A stretch of 64,000 nt of DNA from Sphingosinicella sp942492965 (GCA_942492965.1 OW818656.1:1364001-1428000); one strand, 5' to 3'. Positions 15,619-23,840 are shown, numbered from the stretch's first letter. Program-made: numbers and translations. Notes: generated from the letters alone by a model not told the origin.

Positions 15619-15759
15619 AAGCAGCCGTCATTCCGGTGATGCCGGGCTGCAAACGGCGGCTTTCTGCGCTTCCGGTGCTCACGTACTGATGTACGCTGCG
15701 CGCCGGTTCTCGAAATCCAGCATTTTCGCCTCGGCCTGACCGGAATGACGGCTGCTTCT
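15617..15759. repeat. 143-bp imperfect palindromic element
   Basis: The outer 21 bases are perfect inverted repeats (15617-15637 against 15739-15759, outer sequence AGAAGCAGCCGTCATTCCGG). Inner arms continue as imperfect complements (CTTTC/GAAAT-type and CCGGTGC/GCGCCGG blocks) down to a central CGTAC-TGAT-GTACG hairpin. The whole element can fold into one long hairpin, like REP/MITE-type intergenic elements carrying the common GTCATTCCGG end. It starts on the last bases of the MarR stop codon region and its right arm contains the start codon of the NlpC/P60 gene. Confidence 0.7.
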
Positions 15760-16590
15760 CCATCTCCGGACCCACGCATCAATGCGTGGCGGGCCGATCT
15801 TGCCGACACGCTGCTTGACGGCATTGTGGACGTGCCGCGCTTCGCGGTGCCCGTTCGCCATCGGCTGACGACACAGCAGGCCCCCATCCGCAAGGCGCCG
15901 GAAGCGGATGCCGTCGCCGTGAGCGAGCTTCTTTCGGGCGAAGCCTTCGACGTGCTCGATGTGTCGGGCGGCGTCGCCTGGGGCTACAGCGTCCACGACC
16001 ATTATGTCGGCTATGTCGATGCCGCCGCCCTTGCCGAGGGCGCCGGGGCGCTAACGCACCGGATCGCCGCGCCGACCGCGCTCGTCTTCGCGAAATCCGA
16101 CATCAAGTCCACCGTGATCGGCGCGCTGCCGATGGGCGCACTGACCAGCGCCACAGCGCATGACGAGAAATTCGTGTCGGCCGCCGGGGGCTATGTTCAC
16201 AGGCGCCACATCGCCGCGATCGACGAATACGCAGCCGATCCGGTCGCGGTCGCCGAACTCTTCCTCGGCACGCCCTACAAGTGGGGCGGCCGCACGCGCG
16301 GCGGGCTCGATTGTTCGGGCCTCGTGCAGATCGCACTCGGCGCCTGCGGCATCGCCTGCCCCCGCGACAGCGACATGCAGGCCGCGCTGGGCCGCGAGGT
16401 CGAAGACCGGCGCTACCGGCGCGGCGACCTCGTGTTCTTCCCCGGCCATGTCGGCTTCATGTTCGACGAGACGCGGCTGCTCCACGCCAACGCCTTCTTC
16501 ATGTCGACGGTGATCGAGCCGCTCGCCGATGTCGTGGGGCGCCTGCTTCCGCAGTACGACCAGCCCGTAACGGCGGTTCGCCGCCTATAG
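15745..16590 (+). CDS. NlpC/P60 cysteine peptidase with SH3-type domains
   Basis: A 281-residue protein. Two bacterial SH3-like segments (residues about 40-95 and 105-150) precede an NlpC/P60 domain: FLGTPYKWGGRTRGGLDCSGLVQIAL with the catalytic Cys near residue 190, PGHVGFMFD with the catalytic His near 234, and LLHANAF. Enzymes of this type cut gamma-D-Glu-diamino acid or related bonds in peptidoglycan stem peptides. No signal peptide is seen, so it may act on recycled muropeptides in the cytoplasm. The first five codons (MTAAS) are contributed by the right arm of the palindromic element at 15617-15759; no better start is visible immediately downstream. Confidence 0.87.
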   Translation: MTAASPSPDPRINAWRADLADTLLDGIVDVPRFAVPVRHRLTTQQAPIRKAPEADAVAVSELLSGEAFDVLDVSGGVAWGYSVHDHYVGYVDAAALAEGAGALTHRIAAPTALVFAKSDIKSTVIGALPMGALTSATAHDEKFVSAAGGYVHRRHIAAIDEYAADPVAVAELFLGTPYKWGGRTRGGLDCSGLVQIALGACGIACPRDSDMQAALGREVEDRRYRRGDLVFFPGHVGFMFDETRLLHANAFFMSTVIEPLADVVGRLLPQYDQPVTAVRRL

Positions 16591-17544
16591 TTCGCCGCGT
16601 TCCCGGCGGATCGCGCGCCACTTCACGACATTGGCGTTGTGCTCGGCGAGCGTGCGCGCGAACACGTGGCCGCCGGTGCCGTCCGCCACGAAATAGAGCG
16701 CGTCGGTGGTTTCGGGATCGAGCACCGCCTCGATCGACGCGCGGCCCGGATTGGCGATCGGCCCCGTGGGCAAGCCCGCCTTCGCATAGGTGTTGTAGCC
16801 GTTGTCGGCGCGCAGTTCCGACTGGCGGATGCGGCGGCCGAGCGGTTTGCCCTTGGTGATCGGGTAGATCACCGTGGGATCGGCCTGCAGCATCATGCCG
16901 ATGCGCAGCCGGTTCGAATAGACGCCCGCGATCGTGCGGCGTTCCTCCGCCTTGGCGGTTTCCTTCTCGACGATGGCGGCGAGGTTCACGGCCTCCTCGG
17001 GCGTCTTGACGACCGACGAGGATTTGCGCGCGGGCCAGAGCTCGGCGAGCGTCTTCGCCATCGCGTCCTGCATCCGTTTCAGCACGGCGGCGCGCGGCTC
17101 GCCGCGTTCGAAGCTGTAGCCGCCGGGCAGCACCGAGCCTTCCGCCGGTACATCGACCTCGCCCGTCAGCAGGTCTTCCGCCATCAGCCTTTCATGCACG
17201 AGGATCGAAGGCAGGCCCTCGGGCACGACGATGAGCCGCTGGAGCGGCTCGCCGTGCTGGAGGATGCGCAGGATGGCCGCCGCGCTGCTGCCCGCCGGGA
17301 TGCGGAACTCGCCCGCCTTGATCGGCGCGCCGGAGCCGAGCACACGCGCCATCAGCCGGAACGCGTCCGACGAGCGGATCGCGCCCGCCTCTTCGAGCTG
17401 GACGGCGGTGGCGGCAAGCGACGCGCCGCGCGGCACGATGATGTCCGCGTCCTTCGCGAGCGGGCCCGTGGCAGTCCACTGAAACGCAAGCACGGCAGCA
17501 GCCGCCAGCGCCGCGACGACGATGGCGACCAGCAGCTTTTTCAT
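16585..17544 (-). CDS. mltG: Endolytic murein transglycosylase MltG
   Basis: A 319-residue protein with one N-terminal membrane segment (LLVAIVVAALAAAAVLAF), a LysM-like region (DADIIVPRGASLAATAVQLEEAGAI) and the YceG catalytic domain. The latter includes NLAAIVEKETAKAEER with the conserved catalytic Glu, the VYSNRLRIGMMLQADPTVIY motif and YNTYAKAGLPTGPIANPG. MltG cleaves nascent glycan strands and sets their length. It is the last gene of the minus-strand fatty-acid operon, four bases downstream of fabF, a known alphaproteobacterial order. It converges with the NlpC gene (6-base overlap of the ends). Confidence 0.93.
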   Translation of the reverse strand: MKKLLVAIVVAALAAAAVLAFQWTATGPLAKDADIIVPRGASLAATAVQLEEAGAIRSSDAFRLMARVLGSGAPIKAGEFRIPAGSSAAAILRILQHGEPLQRLIVVPEGLPSILVHERLMAEDLLTGEVDVPAEGSVLPGGYSFERGEPRAAVLKRMQDAMAKTLAELWPARKSSSVVKTPEEAVNLAAIVEKETAKAEERRTIAGVYSNRLRIGMMLQADPTVIYPITKGKPLGRRIRQSELRADNGYNTYAKAGLPTGPIANPGRASIEAVLDPETTDALYFVADGTGGHVFARTLAEHNANVVKWRAIRRERGEL

Positions 17545-17548
17545 AAAG

Positions 17549-18808
17549 TCAGAGTGCCTTGACGATCAGCGAGGCGTTGGTGCCGCCGAAGCCGAAGCTG
17601 TTGTTGAGCGCGGCCTTGATCTTCCGTTCGCGCGCGACGAGCGGCACGAGATCGACACCTGCGCAGCCGTCGCTGGGGTTTTCGAGGTTGATCGTCGGCG
17701 GGGCGATCTGATCGCGGATGGCGAGCAGGCAGAAGATCGTCTCGACCGCGCCAGCGCCGCCGAGCAGATGCCCGATCGCGCTCTTCGTCGACGACATCGA
17801 GACCGTATCCATCGCGCTGCCGAACAGGCGGCGGACGGCGCCGAGTTCGATCTCGTCGCCGAGCGGCGTCGAGGTGCCGTGGGCGTTGATATAGTCGATG
17901 TCGGCGGGGTTCATGCCCGCCTTCTTCAGCGCCATCTGCATCGCGCGGAAGCCGCCGAAGCCTTCCGGGTGCGGCGCGGTGACGTGGTAGGCGTCGCCGG
18001 TAAGACCGTAGCCGACGACTTCGCCGTAGATCTTCGCGCCGCGCGCCTTCGCGTGTTCATACTCCTCGAGCACCACGACGCCCGCGCCTTCGCCCATGAC
18101 GAAACCGTCGCGGTCCTTGTCGTAGGGGCGGCTGGCGCGCTCGGGCTGGTCGTTGAACGCGGTGGAGAGCGCGCGCGCCTGCGCGAAACCGGCGATGCCG
18201 AGCGGGCAGATCGCGCTTTCGGCGCCGCCCGCGAGCATGATGTCGGCATCGTCGAGCGCGATCATGCGTGCCGCATCGCCAATGGAATGCGCGCCCGTGG
18301 AGCAAGCGGTGACGACGGCGTGATTCGGGCCCATCAGGCCGTACTTGATCGAGACCTGACCCGACACGAGGTTGATGAGGCGGCCGTGCACGAAGTGCGG
18401 GCTGACGCGGCGCGGGCCCTTTTCGTGGAGCACGATCGATTCGGATTCGATGCCCGGCAGGCCGCCGATGCCCGAGCCGATCGAGCAGCCCGCGCGGAGC
18501 TTCTGCTCGTCGGTGAGATGGGCGAGGCCCGCGTCCTCGATCGCCTGACCGGCGGCATCGATGCCGAACTGGATGAACAGGTCGACCTGGCGCTGGATCT
18601 TGTGATCGACGCGCTTCGAGACGTCCCAGCCGTCTTCACGGCCGTCCATCTTCACCTCGCAGGCGATCGTGCAGGCCTGATCCGACGGATCGAACCGGGT
18701 GATGCGCGCGGCGCCCGACTTCGAGGCAAGGATATTGCGCCAGCTGGATTCAACGTCCCCGCCGAGCGGTGTGACAAGACCCAGTCCGGTGACGACGACG
18801 CGGCGCAT
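17549..18808 (-). CDS. fabF: 3-oxoacyl-ACP synthase II (FabF)
   Basis: A 419-residue condensing enzyme. The thiolase-fold active site is complete: nucleophile C169 in VVTACSTGAH, His in NAHGTSTPLGD (about 310) and Lys/His in STKSAIGHLLGGAGAVE (about 340-347). It elongates acyl-ACP with malonyl-ACP. The length matches the family. It follows acpP by about 100 bases, a gap that contains a long intercistronic hairpin. Confidence 0.95.
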   Translation of the reverse strand: MRRVVVTGLGLVTPLGGDVESSWRNILASKSGAARITRFDPSDQACTIACEVKMDGREDGWDVSKRVDHKIQRQVDLFIQFGIDAAGQAIEDAGLAHLTDEQKLRAGCSIGSGIGGLPGIESESIVLHEKGPRRVSPHFVHGRLINLVSGQVSIKYGLMGPNHAVVTACSTGAHSIGDAARMIALDDADIMLAGGAESAICPLGIAGFAQARALSTAFNDQPERASRPYDKDRDGFVMGEGAGVVVLEEYEHAKARGAKIYGEVVGYGLTGDAYHVTAPHPEGFGGFRAMQMALKKAGMNPADIDYINAHGTSTPLGDEIELGAVRRLFGSAMDTVSMSSTKSAIGHLLGGAGAVETIFCLLAIRDQIAPPTINLENPSDGCAGVDLVPLVARERKIKAALNNSFGFGGTNASLIVKAL

Positions 18809-18836
18809 TCGGTTCTCCCGTGTCCTGATAACAAGC

Positions 18837-18870
18837 GAGCGGCCCTCCGGCTTTTTCCGGGGAGCCGCTC
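18837..18870 (-). other. Intercistronic hairpin between acpP and fabF
   Basis: On the minus-strand transcript, GAGCGGCTCCCCGG and CCGGAGGGCCGCTC pair over 14 positions with one mismatch and one G-U around a six-base loop. No U-run follows, so it is not a full terminator. Such a structure between the abundant acpP message and fabF could protect the acpP 3' end or lower fabF read-through. Confidence 0.6.
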
Positions 18871-18908
18871 GTGATTCCGTGCCGTTTGATCCGGCAAGCG
18901 TCCCCGTG

Positions 18909-19148
18909 TCAGGCGGCGCTGTTTTCCTCGATGTAGCCGATGGCGTCCTTCACGGTGAGGATCTTCTCGGCGGCATCGTCGGGAATCTCGACCCCGAACT
19001 CTTCCTCGAACGCCATCACCAGCTCGACGGTGTCGAGGCTGTCCGCGCCGAGATCGTCGATGAAGCTCGCGTCCTCGGTCACCTTGTCCGGCTCGACGCC
19101 GAGGTGCTCGACGACGATCTTCTTCACGCGTTCTGCGACATCGCTCAT
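18909..19148 (-). CDS. acpP: Acyl carrier protein
   Basis: A 79-residue acidic helical protein with the phosphopantetheine site GADSLDTVEL, where Ser37 carries the prosthetic group. The rest (VAERVKKIVVEHLGVE, FEEEFGVEIPDDAAEKI, TVKDAIGYIEE) is standard AcpP. It carries growing acyl chains for FabD, FabG and FabF encoded around it. The 82-base gap to fabG may hold its own promoter. Confidence 0.96.
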   Translation of the reverse strand: MSDVAERVKKIVVEHLGVEPDKVTEDASFIDDLGADSLDTVELVMAFEEEFGVEIPDDAAEKILTVKDAIGYIEENSAA

Positions 19149-19230
19149 ATAAATGGTCCCCTAGAAGAACAGACTGTGTTTGAAATTGGCAGTAACCGGG
19201 TGGCCGTGGCCTTGCAAGTCCCCGTGTAGC

Positions 19231-19968
19231 TCAGATCATCGCCATTCCGCCGTTCACATGAAGCGTCTGGCCGGTAACGTAGGCCGCTTCACGGCTGGCG
19301 AGATAGACGACCGCACCCGCCACGTCGCCCCCTTCACCGAGGCGGCCGGCCGGAATCCGGCCTGTGAGCGCCTCTTTCTGGGCATCGGGCAGCGCATCGG
19401 TCATCGCCGAGACGATGAAGCCGGGCGCGACGCAGTTCACGGTGATGTTGCGGCTGGCCACTTCCTGCGCGAGCGCCTTCGACATGCCGACGAGGCCGGC
19501 CTTCGAGGCGGCGTAGTTCATCTGGCCGGGATTGCCGGTGGCGCCGACGACCGACGTGATCGAGATGATGCGCCCGAAACGCGCCTTCATCATGGGTTTG
19601 AGCGCCGCGCGCGACAGGCGGAAGGCGGCTTCGAGGTTGATGCGGATCACGTCCGTCCACTCCTCGTCCTTCATGCGCATCGCGAGGTTGTCGCGCGTGA
19701 CGCCCGCGTTGTTGACGAGGATGTCGATGCCGCCCATCGCCTCGACCGCCTGCCCGACGAGCGCGTCGACGGCAGCACTGTCCGAAAGGTTGCAGGGCAG
19801 GATGTGCGTGGTGCCGCCGATTTCGGCCGCCACGGCTTTCAGGGCTTCCTCGCGGGTGCCCGAAAGCGCGACCGTCGCGCCCTGCGCCACGAGCGCCTTC
19901 GCGATCGCCGAACCGATGCCGCCGCTCGCGCCCGTGACGAGCGCCTTCATGCCGGTGAGATCGAACAT
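19231..19968 (-). CDS. fabG: 3-oxoacyl-ACP reductase (FabG)
   Basis: A 245-residue short-chain dehydrogenase: TGASGGIGSAIAKAL cofactor motif at residues 13-27, NNAG near 86-89, and the catalytic set S139, Y152 and K156 (MNYAASKAG). It reduces 3-oxoacyl-ACP with NADPH. The full length and the position between fabD (12 bases upstream) and acpP make the FabG assignment secure over other SDRs. Confidence 0.95.
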   Translation of the reverse strand: MFDLTGMKALVTGASGGIGSAIAKALVAQGATVALSGTREEALKAVAAEIGGTTHILPCNLSDSAAVDALVGQAVEAMGGIDILVNNAGVTRDNLAMRMKDEEWTDVIRINLEAAFRLSRAALKPMMKARFGRIISITSVVGATGNPGQMNYAASKAGLVGMSKALAQEVASRNITVNCVAPGFIVSAMTDALPDAQKEALTGRIPAGRLGEGGDVAGAVVYLASREAAYVTGQTLHVNGGMAMI

Positions 19969-19980
19969 GTTTGCCTCCCC

Positions 19981-20919
19981 CTAGAGTGTCTTCGCCGCCG
20001 CTTCGATGTCGTCCATCGAAACGAGGCTGAGCGTTGCCGCATCGGGCGTGATGCGCTTGATCATCGGGCCGAGCACCTTGCCACCGAACTCGACGAAGCT
20101 GTCGACGCCGAGGCCCGTCATCGCCAGCACGCTTTCGCGCCAGCGCACGGTGCCGGTGACCTGCTCGACGAGAAGGCGGCGGATTTCCGCCGGATCGGTA
20201 ACGGGCGCGGCGGTGACGTTCGCGACCAGCGGCACGAACGGCGCGGCGATGTTTGCGCCTGCCAGCGCCTCGGCCATCTTTTCGGCGGCGGGCGCCATCA
20301 GGGAACAGTGGAAGGGCGCGGACACCGGCAGCAACATGCCGCGCTTCGCGCCGAGCCCCTTGGCGATCTCGATGGCGCGCTCGACAGCGGCCTTGTGGCC
20401 GGAGATGACGACCTGACCCGGCGCGTTGTCGTTCGCGGCCTGGCAAACCTCACCCTGCGCGCCTTCCGCGGCCGCTTTCACGGCAGCTTCGAAGTCGAGA
20501 CCGAGCAGCGCCGCCATCGCGCCTTCGCCCACCGGCACCGCCGCCTGCATCGCCTGCCCACGCAGCTTCAGGAGCCGCGCCGTCTCGGCAAGGCCCAGGC
20601 TGCCGGCCGCGCATAGCGCCGTGTATTCGCCGAGACTGTGGCCCGCCACGTAGGCGGCCTTGTCGGCGAGGAGCAATCCGCCCTCTTTTTCGAGCACGCG
20701 GAGCGCCGCGATGGCGTTCGCCATGATCGCGGGCTGGGCGTTCTCGGTGAGCGTGAGATCGGCCTCAGGGCCTTCGAACATCAGCTTCGAGAGGTTCTGC
20801 CCGAGCGCCTCGTCGACCTCCTGAAACACCTCGCGCGCGGCCGGGCTCGCAAGGCTGAGCGCCTGCCCCATGCCGACCGCCTGGCTGCCCTGCCCCGGAA
20901 AAATGAATGCGCGTGCCAT
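19981..20919 (-). CDS. fabD: Malonyl-CoA:ACP transacylase (FabD)
   Basis: A 312-residue acyltransferase with GQGSQAVGMG at the N-terminus, the nucleophile motif GHSLGEY (S95), the QxxR-like region near residue 115-120 (KLRGQAMQ), and catalytic His in SAPFHCSLM. It loads malonyl groups onto AcpP. It is the first gene of the minus-strand fabD-fabG-acpP-fabF-mltG operon; its promoter should lie in the 275-base divergent gap before the TPR gene. Confidence 0.95.
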   Translation of the reverse strand: MARAFIFPGQGSQAVGMGQALSLASPAAREVFQEVDEALGQNLSKLMFEGPEADLTLTENAQPAIMANAIAALRVLEKEGGLLLADKAAYVAGHSLGEYTALCAAGSLGLAETARLLKLRGQAMQAAVPVGEGAMAALLGLDFEAAVKAAAEGAQGEVCQAANDNAPGQVVISGHKAAVERAIEIAKGLGAKRGMLLPVSAPFHCSLMAPAAEKMAEALAGANIAAPFVPLVANVTAAPVTDPAEIRRLLVEQVTGTVRWRESVLAMTGLGVDSFVEFGGKVLGPMIKRITPDAATLSLVSMDDIEAAAKTL

Positions 20920-21008
20920 GGGGGCCGCCCCTTCTTCGTTGGTTACGATGCCTTGGGCAGGCGCTTAGTGATGTCCGCGCGCACGCGCAAGCGACAGAGG
21001 AATGTTGC

Positions 21009-21024
21009 GATTCGGCTCCGAATC
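21009..21024. promoter_or_regulatory. Palindrome made of two GANTC sites
   Basis: GATTCGG-CT-CCGAATC, a perfect 7-bp dyad whose ends are both GANTC, the CcrM methylation target in alphaproteobacteria. A further GATTC lies near 21153 in the same gap. The 275-base gap between fabD and the TPR gene also holds an 8-bp hairpin, ATGGCCCG/CGGGCCAT (21060-21083). Whether methylation affects either promoter is unknown. Confidence 0.4.
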
Positions 21025-21194
21025 GTTAAGGTTCGCGCGGTTTTCATTCGCCGTGATGAATGGCCCGTTCAGCAGCGGGCCATCATTGCCGTGTAATAAA
21101 GCATGGTCAAAGGCTTGGAGCGGAGGGCCTCTTCAAGCGTTAATGTGCCTAGATTCGGCACGCTGGACCCAAAACTGGGAGTGGAAGGATTACG

Positions 21195-22328
21195 ATGACG
21201 TTTGTTTCCCGCTTGACGATGGCTGCCGCGTTGGCGCTCGCGGTTCCCGCAGCCCTTTCGGCCCCGGCCGTGGCACAGGCGCTCTCGCCGGGCGTCGGCA
21301 AACCGCTGCAGGAAGCCTCCAAGCTCGCGAACGCGGGCAATAATGCTGCTGCCACGGCGCGCGTGAACGCCGCCCGCAGCGCCGCGAGCACTGCGATCGA
21401 ACGCCGCAAGGTCGCCGAAATGGCCGCCTTCGTGCATACCAAGGGTGGTCGCTGGGCCGCCGCCGCGCAGGAGCTGGAGAGCATCGGGGCACCCGCCTCG
21501 CAGCTCGCGCCGCTCTATTACCGCGCCGGCCAGCTCGACAAGGCGATTGCGCTCGGCAAGAAGACCGGCGGCGTGCAGGGCCAGACGATCGTCGCCCAGT
21601 CCTACTTCCGTCAGGGCAATTTCAAGGGCGCCGCGGGCGTCTACGAGAACCTCATCAAGCAGCACGGCGCGCGCGAGGGCTGGCTGCAGAGCCTCGCCAA
21701 CGCCCAGTACAAGATGGACGACAAGAAGGGCTACCTCGCAACGACCGAGCGCCTCATCAAGATCGATCCGTCGCCGGCGCGCTGGCGTGCGCTGCTCGTC
21801 GACATGAAGAACGGGCAAATGCCCCGCGAAGCGAAGCTCGCGCTCTTCGAGCTGATGGAGCAGACGGGCAACATCACGAAACCTGAAGATTATCAGGAAT
21901 ATGCGAAGCTCGCGATCGTCGCGAACCAGCCCGCCGTCGCCAAGCGTGCGCTCGAAGCCGGCATGAAGTCGGGCGCGGTTGCTTCGACCGACACGATGAA
22001 CGTCAAGCTGCTCGAAGCCGCGTCCAAGCGGGCTGCTGCTGCTGCTGCGGGCGCTTCGAAACTGCCCAAGAACGCTGCGGGCCAGTTGCAGGCCGCCAAC
22101 ATCGCGTTCGGCGCGGGCGATTATGCCAAGGCCTCCTCGCTTTACGGCGCAGCCGCGAAGGCGGGCGGCGCCACGGCGGACCAGGCGAAGGTACTCGGCG
22201 GCATCAGCCAGCTGCGTGCGGGCAACCGTTCGGCGGCAGCGGCGACGTTCAAGAGCGTCCCCGAGGCAAGCGGCTTCAACGGCGTTGCCGCGCTTTGGGC
22301 ACTCTACGCCTCGACGAACGCGGCCTAA
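21195..22328 (+). CDS. Exported TPR-repeat protein
   Basis: A 377-residue protein with a signal peptide (MTFVSRLTMAAALALAVPAALSAPAVA). The mature protein is almost all helical repeats of tetratricopeptide type, for example LAPLYYRAGQLDKAIALGKK, TIVAQSYFRQGNFKGAAGVYENLIKQ and AANIAFGAGDYAKASSLYGAAAKAGG. These make it a periplasmic scaffold or adaptor; no enzymatic domain is seen. It stands alone on the plus strand, with a good AAGGA ribosome site and its own terminator at 22373-22408. Its partner is not evident. Confidence 0.8.
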   Translation: MTFVSRLTMAAALALAVPAALSAPAVAQALSPGVGKPLQEASKLANAGNNAAATARVNAARSAASTAIERRKVAEMAAFVHTKGGRWAAAAQELESIGAPASQLAPLYYRAGQLDKAIALGKKTGGVQGQTIVAQSYFRQGNFKGAAGVYENLIKQHGAREGWLQSLANAQYKMDDKKGYLATTERLIKIDPSPARWRALLVDMKNGQMPREAKLALFELMEQTGNITKPEDYQEYAKLAIVANQPAVAKRALEAGMKSGAVASTDTMNVKLLEAASKRAAAAAAGASKLPKNAAGQLQAANIAFGAGDYAKASSLYGAAAKAGGATADQAKVLGGISQLRAGNRSAAAATFKSVPEASGFNGVAALWALYASTNAA

Positions 22329-22372
22329 CCGCGCTTGCCTTTCCGGCGCTTTTGCGCCATAGGGCCGTCACC

Positions 22373-22408
22373 AGCGGCGGGGAGCCAGGCTTCCCGCCGC
22401 TTGTTTTT
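22373..22408 (+). terminator. Rho-independent terminator after the TPR gene
   Basis: An 11-bp stem AGCGGCGGGGA/TTCCCGCCGCT (one G-T pair) with a 7-base loop, followed by TGTTTTT. It separates the TPR gene from the ribosomal-protein operon. A smaller GGCGC-TTTT-GCGCC hairpin lies about 30 bases upstream. Confidence 0.8.
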
Positions 22409-22482
22409 GTATCCCGTAGCCAGCCGGAGGGGCGGCGGATTGCCCGTCGTCAGCGATCGGTATTTGAGGAGAAGATAGGACC

Positions 22483-22920
22483 ATGCCCTCTTACGAGCAT
22501 GTTTTCCTGGCGCGCCAGGATCTGTCCACCGCGCAGGTGGATAGCCTTGCCGAAACGTTCACGAAGATCATCGAGGACGGTGCGGGCAAGGTTGAAAAGA
22601 CCGAATACTGGGGCCTGAAGAGCCTCGCCTACCGCATCAAGAAGAATCGCAAGGCGCACTACGTGCTGCTCAACATCGAGGCCCCGGCCCCGGCGGTGCA
22701 CGAGCTGGAGCGCAACATTGCGATCAACGAAGATGTGATCCGCTACCAGACGATCCGCGTCGACGAGCTTGAAAAAGAGCCCTCGGCGATGATGCGCAAG
22801 AGCGATCGCGGCGACCGCGACTCGCGCGGACCGCGCGGTGATCGTGGGGATCGCGGCGACCGTGGAGATCGCGGTGGCGATCGTGACCGCGGCCCGCGCC
22901 GCGAGCGTGAAGGAGAATAA
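22483..22920 (+). CDS. rpsF: 30S ribosomal protein S6
   Basis: A 145-residue S6. The ferredoxin-like core (YEHVFLARQDLSTAQVDSLAETF, EYWGLKSLAYRIKKNRKAHYVLLNIEA, NEDVIRYQTIRVDELEK) occupies residues 1-100. The remaining 45 residues form a low-complexity Arg/Gly/Asp tail with repeated RGD units. S6 binds the central domain of 16S rRNA together with S18. The ATG follows GGAG at a proper distance. It is first in the rpsF-rpsR-rplI operon, two bases before rpsR. Confidence 0.96.
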   Translation: MPSYEHVFLARQDLSTAQVDSLAETFTKIIEDGAGKVEKTEYWGLKSLAYRIKKNRKAHYVLLNIEAPAPAVHELERNIAINEDVIRYQTIRVDELEKEPSAMMRKSDRGDRDSRGPRGDRGDRGDRGDRGGDRDRGPRREREGE

Positions 22921-22922
22921 CG

Positions 22923-23147
22923 ATGGCACGCCCGTTTTTCCGCCGCCGCAAGACCTGCCCGTTCAGCCGGGCCGATGCGCCGAAGATCGATTACAAGGAC
23001 GTGCGCCTGCTTCAGGGCTTCGTCTCCGAGCGCGGCAAGATCGTGCCGAGCCGCATCACCGCGGTTTCGGCGAAAAAGCAGCGTGAGCTGGCCAAGGCGA
23101 TCAAGCGCGCCCGCCACCTCGGCCTGCTGCCGTTCCTCGTTCGCTAA
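22923..23147 (+). CDS. rpsR: 30S ribosomal protein S18
   Basis: A 74-residue basic protein of exact family length: RPFFRRRKTCPFS at the N-terminus, IDYKDVRLLQGFVSERGKIVPSRITAV and the RNA-binding C-terminus KKQRELAKAIKRARHLGLLPF. It forms a heterodimer with S6 on the platform of the 30S subunit. The single Cys in KTCPFS is the C+ form, but the other zinc-ribbon cysteines are absent. Confidence 0.97.
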   Translation: MARPFFRRRKTCPFSRADAPKIDYKDVRLLQGFVSERGKIVPSRITAVSAKKQRELAKAIKRARHLGLLPFLVR

Positions 23148-23162
23148 GGAAGGATAAGACCC

Positions 23163-23777
23163 ATGGCTATGGACATCATCCTGCTTGAACGCGTCGAGAA
23201 CCTCGGCGGCATCGGCGACGTGGTTTCGGTGAAGCCGGGCTATGCCCGCAACTTCCTGCTGCCGCGCGGCAAGGCGCTTCGCGCCAACGACGCCAACAAG
23301 GCGAAGTTCGAAGCGAACCGCGAGCGCATCGAGAAGGAAAACGCCGAGAAGCGCTCCGGCGCTGAAGTCGACTCGAAGAAGCTGAACGGCGCGAAGATCG
23401 TGCTGATCCGCGCTGCTTCGGACGCCGGCCACCTCTACGGTTCCGTCGCCGCGCGCGACATCGCCGAGGCGCTGACCGAGGCGAACGGCATCGCCGTCCA
23501 CAAGAACCAGGTGGTGCTGAACACGCCGATCAAGGCGCTCGGCATTCACAAGGTCCGCGTGGCACTGCATCCGGAAGTCAGCATCGAGATCGAGGCGAAC
23601 GTCGCCCGTTCGAGCGACGAGGCCGATCTGCAGGCGCAGGGCGTCGACGTGCTCGCCGACATGTTCGAAAAGGACGTGAGCGGCTTCACCGAAGAGCGCG
23701 ACCCGAACCTTGAGCCGGGCGAATTCGCCGCTGAAGCCGAGGTTGAGGCCGAAGCCGAAGGCGAAGCGAACGCCTGA
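23163..23777 (+). CDS. rplI: 50S ribosomal protein L9
   Basis: A 204-residue L9. The N-terminal RNA-binding domain has VENLGGIGDVVSVKPGYARNFLLPRGKA, the connecting helix spans about residues 45-75, and the C-terminal domain ends near residue 170. After it comes an acidic low-complexity tail of some 30 residues rich in Glu and Ala, which makes it longer than the usual 150-residue L9. ATG at 23163 or 23169 could start it; AGGAAGG lies upstream of both. It ends the ribosomal operon before a terminator. Confidence 0.95.
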   Translation: MAMDIILLERVENLGGIGDVVSVKPGYARNFLLPRGKALRANDANKAKFEANRERIEKENAEKRSGAEVDSKKLNGAKIVLIRAASDAGHLYGSVAARDIAEALTEANGIAVHKNQVVLNTPIKALGIHKVRVALHPEVSIEIEANVARSSDEADLQAQGVDVLADMFEKDVSGFTEERDPNLEPGEFAAEAEVEAEAEGEANA

Positions 23778-23801
23778 CAACAGGCTTCGTGACGAAAATA
23801 G

Positions 23802-23836
23802 GAGCGGCGCGGGGCAACCTGCGCCGCTCTTTTTTT
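23802..23836 (+). terminator. Terminator of the rpsF-rpsR-rplI operon
   Basis: A 9-bp perfect GC stem GAGCGGCGC/GCGCCGCTC with a 10-base loop followed by seven T residues. It lies 24 bases after the rplI stop and just before the convergent DUF938 gene. Confidence 0.9.
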
Positions 23837-23840
23837 GTGA

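Noticed and set aside
17522..18874. Long plus-strand reading frames opposite fabF and neighbouring genes
   Set aside because: Antisense to well-conserved enzymes, no recognisable domains, composition typical of GC-rich shadow frames.
21060..21083. Terminator in the fabD/TPR gap
   Set aside because: ATGGCCCG/CGGGCCAT forms an 8-bp hairpin but is not followed by a T-run on either strand and lies between two divergent starts.
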